A model generated the notes under the pieces. It saw only the letters and a program-made list of their open reading frames with translations. It had not been told where the DNA came from and ran no database searches. A stretch of DNA of 64,000 nt from Tenacibaculum sp. MAR_2009_124 (GTDB lineage: Bacteria; Bacteroidota; Bacteroidia; Flavobacteriales; Flavobacteriaceae): positions 930,001-994,000 of the forward strand of contig NZ_FNSF01000005.1 of assembly GCF_900105455.1 (NCBI RefSeq), in the 5' to 3' direction. Position 1 is the first letter of the stretch, and each line of letters opens with the position of its first letter. Shown one piece after another: positions 59,834-64,000 of the stretch. Position numbers and translations under genes: made by a program.

Positions 59834-61480
59834 ATGAACAACTTTTCATTTTTTAATCGAGAAAACAGTAAACAAGAATTACAATCAACAGAATTCGATA
59901 TTCTAATTATTGGTGGAGGAATCACCGGTGCTGGAATTGCGCTCGATGCAGCTTCCAGAGGAATGAAAGTTGCACTCATTGAAAAAAATGATTTCGCCTC
60001 TGGAACCAGTAGTAAATCTACAAAGCTGATCCATGGTGGATTGCGATATTTAAAGCAATTCGATTTTTGGTTGGTTAAAGAAGTAGGAACAGAAAGAGCT
60101 ATTGTTCATAAATTAGCACCGCATTTGGTAATTCCTGAGAAAATGATTTTACCACTAATTGAAGGTGGAACCTATGGTTCTTGGTTAACCTCAATCGGAT
60201 TAAAAGTGTATGATGTTTTGGCTTCCGTTGAGGGCGATGATAAAAGAAAAATGCTGGATAAAGAAGAAGCTTTAGAAAAAGAACCATTGCTACCTGAAGG
60301 AGTTTTAAATGGTGCTGGATATTATGCAGAATATAGAACAGATGATGCTCGTTTAACCATTGAAGTTTTAAAAACAGCGAGTCAATATGACGCTCAAATA
60401 ATAAATTATGTAGAAGCCAACGAGTTTATCTACAAAAATAAACGCGTAGTTGGTGCAAAAGTAACAGATGTTTTTTCTAAGGAAACATTTAATGTCAATG
60501 CTAAATATGTAGTAAATGCAGCAGGGCCTTGGGTAGATGAATTACGTCAAATTAATAACTCAAAAATAGGAAAACGTTTACATTTAACTAAAGGAGTACA
60601 CTTAGTGGTTGCACATGAAAAATTACCTGTAAAACAATCGGTGTATTTTGACATTCCTGATGGACGAATGATGTTTGCGATTCCAAGAGGGAAAGTAACG
60701 TATTTCGGAACTACCGATACTAATTATCAGGAAGACAAAAACAATGTAGAAACTTCTATTGTTGATGCGTTGTATTTAATAGAAGCCGTAAATAATATGT
60801 TTCCTGAAATCACATTAACCTTGGAGGATATTGAATCTTCGTGGGCAGGTTTACGACCTTTAATTCATGAGGAAGGCAAGTCGGCTTCGGAACTGTCAAG
60901 AAAAGATGAAATTTTTGTATCAGATACGAAGCTTATTTCTATTGCTGGAGGAAAACTTACCGGATACCGTAAAATGGCAGAACGAATTGTTGACTTAGTG
61001 GCTAAGAAAATGACACGTAGGTTTGAAATAGAATTCGATCCTATTCAAACAGAAGAGATTGTATTGTCTGGTGGCCCATTTCAGAATTTCAAGTCTGTAA
61101 AAATTTACAATAAACAAGTGAATAAGCGTATGAAATCTGAAGGATTTACGAAACAAGATGCCGCTTATTTAGTATATAACTATGGAAAACAAACCAGTAC
61201 TATTTTAGATAAGTTTGATGAGTTATCAGAAGAAAATAGCGAAAAAAGACTATTAAAGGCGGAAATTTGGTTTAGCATTCATCATGAAATGACCTGCACA
61301 CCAACCGATTTTTTTATGAGAAGAACAGGGCGTTTGTTCTTCGATAAACCGAGTGTAGATAGAAATAAACAATTTGTTATAGCTGAGTTTGCTACATATT
61401 TTAACTGGGAAAAAGAATTGGTAGAAATTCATAACCAGGAGTTGGAAGAAAAAATACAATTGGCGGTTCAGTTTAAGTAA
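59834..61480 (+). CDS. glpD: FAD-dependent glycerol-3-phosphate dehydrogenase
   Basis: 548 residues. FAD-binding IIGGGITGAGIALDAASRG at about 25-43, then SSKSTKLIHGGLRYL, AGPWVDEL, and GGKLTGYRKMAERIVD of the GlpD family, plus the C-terminal helical domain (IWFSIHHEMTCTPTDFFMRR). Oxidises glycerol-3-phosphate to DHAP at the membrane and feeds quinones. Monocistronic. Confidence 0.92.
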   Translation: MNNFSFFNRENSKQELQSTEFDILIIGGGITGAGIALDAASRGMKVALIEKNDFASGTSSKSTKLIHGGLRYLKQFDFWLVKEVGTERAIVHKLAPHLVIPEKMILPLIEGGTYGSWLTSIGLKVYDVLASVEGDDKRKMLDKEEALEKEPLLPEGVLNGAGYYAEYRTDDARLTIEVLKTASQYDAQIINYVEANEFIYKNKRVVGAKVTDVFSKETFNVNAKYVVNAAGPWVDELRQINNSKIGKRLHLTKGVHLVVAHEKLPVKQSVYFDIPDGRMMFAIPRGKVTYFGTTDTNYQEDKNNVETSIVDALYLIEAVNNMFPEITLTLEDIESSWAGLRPLIHEEGKSASELSRKDEIFVSDTKLISIAGGKLTGYRKMAERIVDLVAKKMTRRFEIEFDPIQTEEIVLSGGPFQNFKSVKIYNKQVNKRMKSEGFTKQDAAYLVYNYGKQTSTILDKFDELSEENSEKRLLKAEIWFSIHHEMTCTPTDFFMRRTGRLFFDKPSVDRNKQFVIAEFATYFNWEKELVEIHNQELEEKIQLAVQFK

Positions 61481-61661
61481 GAAAAATTGTTTTTGCGAAA
61501 AAGAATATACTAAAACCAATTTTTGAGGGAGTCTAAAAGTAGTATGAATTTGAGTTTAATTTATTCATTCATTCATCTCAATTTGAGGGAATGCTCAAGT
61601 TTATCATAGGAATTCCGTGAATAGATTTTTTATAGCTTGGAGGATTTAATATTTTCGAAGG

Positions 61662-63467
61662 ATGAAAAATATGAAGATAGTATTACTTTTCTTTTCCGTT
61701 ATTTTATTTGCCAATCTTTATGGACAGGAACGAGAAAAAAACAGTTATGAGAAAAAGATTGAAAAGATAAGAACAGAGCTTCTTGAACCTTATGATGGAG
61801 ATAGAGTAATGTTAGAACACAGATATTACTCATTAGGGTATTATTTTAATAAAATAAACCAACCAGATAGTGCTTATAAATATATCTCTAAGTCTAAAGA
61901 TTTAAGTTTAGAGTTGCAAGATACTTTAAAGATAGCCAAGAGGATGTTTAGCCTGGCGAGAATAGAGACAAGAAAGGAGTTTTTTACAAAGAGTGATTCT
62001 ACGGTGATAGAGGCCCTTAGATTTTTAGGGCCGAAAAAAAATAAATATAAAATAACGGTTTCTTTATATAATATTCTTGGGAACAATGCAAATTATAAAG
62101 GTGATTTTCGAGAAGCGGTAGTATGTTATAATAAAGCTTTAGACCTGGCTACAGACTCAGTTAGAATTATTGGCTACAAAAGTAATATTGCTAATAACTT
62201 GATTTATCTAAAAGAGTATAATCAAGCCAATATTATTTATGAGAATATAAGGCATAGTCAATATTTTGGCAGTATTTCGCAAGTATTAAAGTCAAAGGTG
62301 CTAGATAACCATGCCTATTCTAGATTATTAAATAATGATAATGTTAAAGAATCAGACTTTTTAAAAGGGCAAAAGATCAAAAGTGAAATTAACGATTTTG
62401 TCGGATTATCTTCGAATTATTTCTATTTATCTGAATTTCATCAAAAAAGAGGAGGAATAGACAAAGCACAAGAATATGCCCAGTTAATGTATAAATTGGC
62501 ATTAAAGTACGATTTGACTAGTGCAAGGGTATTAGCAATAGATAGAATTCTATCCTTAGAACCTCATTCTAGAGCTAAAGAATTAAGTCTTGAAAAGTCT
62601 AATATTTTGGATAGTATTCAAAAAGAGAGAAATGAATTTGCGACTACCATTTACAATTATAAGGATGAGTTCAATAAGCGAATTATAGCAGAGAATAATT
62701 TGGCAAGGGAAAAGCTTCAAAAGCAAGAAGAAATAGCGAAGCAAAAAGAACAAAAGTTACTTGGTTGGTTAATAGCTGCTATTAGCTTGTCCGCATTAAT
62801 CTTAGTGACTATCCTGTTTTTATCAAGAAGAAGAAAAATAGCCTTTAAAAATCAATTAGAAAAAGCAAGAACCAAATATGAAGAGCGCGATAGAATAGCA
62901 CAAGAATTACATGATGGTGTATTAAGTAAACTATTTGGAATACGCTTAGGTTTAGGGTTTTTAAGTATAAAAGGAGAAAAAGAAGACTTGGAGAAACATG
63001 ATCATTTATTGAAAGATTTACAGAATGTAGAACAAGAAATAAGAGAGGTTTCACACCAATTGAGTTCAAGTAACAAAACAGATTTTGTGGAGCTATTAAG
63101 TCAATTGTTTCAAGAGAAAAGTAGTATCGGAAAATTTACGCACGAACTTGATGTATCGGGTATCAATTGGGATGCTTTGGAAAAAGAGTATAAAACCAAT
63201 TTACAGAGAATTATACAAGAATTGCTTCAAAACACCCTAAAACACGCTAAGGCAACGAAGGTAAAATTGAGTGTCAAAAGAAGCAAAAATGATGTTTATT
63301 TGAAGTATAAAGACAATGGAGTGGGGTTCAATATGAACAATCACGCAAACGGAATTGGACTTAAAAATATAAAATCGAGGGTAGAAAAACTTCACGGAGA
63401 GTCTTCTATATTTTCAAAACCAGAAAAAGGGATAAATGTAGAGATAAAATTGCCTCTGAGGTATTGA
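61662..63467 (+). CDS. TPR-containing sensor histidine kinase (HisKA_3)
   Basis: 601 residues. Signal peptide (about 1-20), periplasmic helical TPR-like repeats (about 50-320), a coiled coil (about 335-365), one membrane helix at about 366-386, then HisKA_3 with RDRIAQELHDGVLSKLFG (His417) and HATPase with NTLKHAK, YKDNGVGF and GIGLKNIKSR. The NarL-type partner regulator is not in the window. May start at Met 4. Confidence 0.85.
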   Translation: MKNMKIVLLFFSVILFANLYGQEREKNSYEKKIEKIRTELLEPYDGDRVMLEHRYYSLGYYFNKINQPDSAYKYISKSKDLSLELQDTLKIAKRMFSLARIETRKEFFTKSDSTVIEALRFLGPKKNKYKITVSLYNILGNNANYKGDFREAVVCYNKALDLATDSVRIIGYKSNIANNLIYLKEYNQANIIYENIRHSQYFGSISQVLKSKVLDNHAYSRLLNNDNVKESDFLKGQKIKSEINDFVGLSSNYFYLSEFHQKRGGIDKAQEYAQLMYKLALKYDLTSARVLAIDRILSLEPHSRAKELSLEKSNILDSIQKERNEFATTIYNYKDEFNKRIIAENNLAREKLQKQEEIAKQKEQKLLGWLIAAISLSALILVTILFLSRRRKIAFKNQLEKARTKYEERDRIAQELHDGVLSKLFGIRLGLGFLSIKGEKEDLEKHDHLLKDLQNVEQEIREVSHQLSSSNKTDFVELLSQLFQEKSSIGKFTHELDVSGINWDALEKEYKTNLQRIIQELLQNTLKHAKATKVKLSVKRSKNDVYLKYKDNGVGFNMNNHANGIGLKNIKSRVEKLHGESSIFSKPEKGINVEIKLPLRY

Positions 63468-63911
63468 GAAATCAAACAAACAAGGAACGTTTTCTAACGT
63501 ATTATTTCAAAAGATTGGTAACGATTGAAGTAATCTGTAAAGTTAAGACAAGATTATACGATTCCTGATGTTAATTTACTCCTTGATTATTTTAGTGTAT
63601 AATGCCGATCTATATTTAAAACTCTAGCATGACTAAAAGGAAATGATTGAGTATTTTTAAATAAGAATCGGTATTACCTCAATAAAACTAGCATTTCACG
63701 ATACAAACAGACTTTAAAAACGATAATTTAATCATACTAAGGGATTTCTTATTTCTTTACAGACGAGTGTTTTATAATACAAATAAGGACATAAAAGTCA
63801 TTAAAGCCTTGATATGCTTCGAAAACCTAGGAAAAAAGCGTTAAAATGTTTTTATTTATAAGTTAAAACCTTAATTTTAGTAAAACAATAATATACTTAA
63901 AAACATTTAAA
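63468..63911. other. Gene-free stretch
   Basis: 444 AT-rich bases. No convincing ORF, RNA or hairpin seen. A TATAAT at 63598-63603 is of the sigma-70 kind and is not the host consensus. Confidence 0.4.
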
Positions 63912-64000
63912 ATGAAAAACGGTTACACTTTTAAACTAGAAGCAATAAAATTAGGAGGAGGTAATGATGTACCAACTCAAGGAGGAGATACCACTGGAGG
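63912..64000 (+). CDS. Start of a small Gly-rich ORF, 3' end outside window
   Basis: Thirty codons visible: MKNGYTFKLEAIKLGGGNDV then PTQGGDTTGG. No signal peptide. Gly/Thr/Asn-rich from residue 15. It could be a short peptide precursor or the N-terminus of a larger protein. It cannot be decided from the window. Confidence 0.35.
   Translation, partial: MKNGYTFKLEAIKLGGGNDVPTQGGDTTG

Overview
The window is AT-rich DNA from a member of the Bacteroidetes, most likely a marine Flavobacteriaceae species. The evidence is promoter boxes of the TAnnTTTG type, scarce Shine-Dalgarno sites, lipoproteins, a flavobacterial-type molybdenum cofactor (Moco) operon, a membrane-anchored MutS-like ATPase and AraC regulators with membrane domains. 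It falls into two parts: a prophage (1 to about 28.9 kb) and host chromosome (28.9-64 kb).

Prophage. It is a siphovirus-like temperate phage whose left end lies outside the window. Gene order: major capsid, coiled-coil head protein and tail tube (2-1976); a cargo cassette (3137-3838); ParB-like protein plus TET-associated glycosyltransferase (4158-5536); small early genes, an ArdC-like protein, an adenine methyltransferase, an orphan RarA C-terminal protein and a possible clamp-like protein (5803-10768); terminase subunits (10827-12924); a voltage-gated K+ channel; two reverse-strand small genes; portal and head genes (14828-18215); holin, CHAP lysin and spanin-like protein (18226-19442); a second cassette (19476-19993); tail chaperone, tape measure and tail proteins (20026-26815); a gene-poor, terminator-rich stretch; and a 3' tRNA fragment (28866-28896) that is the likely right attachment site. 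No integrase or repressor is visible.

The phage control layer stands out. Four copies of a bipartite promoter (TGTCCTT, exactly 22 bp, then an ATTTTTG-like box) precede gene blocks. Four terminator/operator modules built on GTACGTTCGTAC, plus a fifth lone site, sit between early genes. Identical 24-bp direct repeats, each paired with a downstream CTTACCAC element and a terminator, bound two cargo cassettes. They also bracket a 16.3-kb block whose removal would restore the usual order of tail tube followed by tail chaperone and tape measure.

Chromosome. After a lipoprotein and a GNAT acetyltransferase come two tandem paralogous membrane/AraC regulators. Both are broken, one by a TGG-to-TAG stop and one by an IS4-family element with a clear 9-bp target duplication. 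Next are an aquaporin and a reverse-strand Moco operon (moaA, moeA, moaC, mobA, a small cytochrome c). Two copies of a 398-bp unit encoding a four-helix-bundle protein interrupt this operon, with 7-bp repeat arrays nearby. Then come a MutS-like ATPase, uvrC, a patatin/outer-membrane protein, a PhoB/PhoR-like pair, a third AraC regulator, envelope proteins, a PolB-type exonuclease, an ECF sigma operon whose sigma gene seems to lack a standard start codon, a LuxE-like enzyme, two YHS-domain proteins, a GlpD-like dehydrogenase and a TPR histidine kinase. The window ends inside a small Gly-rich ORF.
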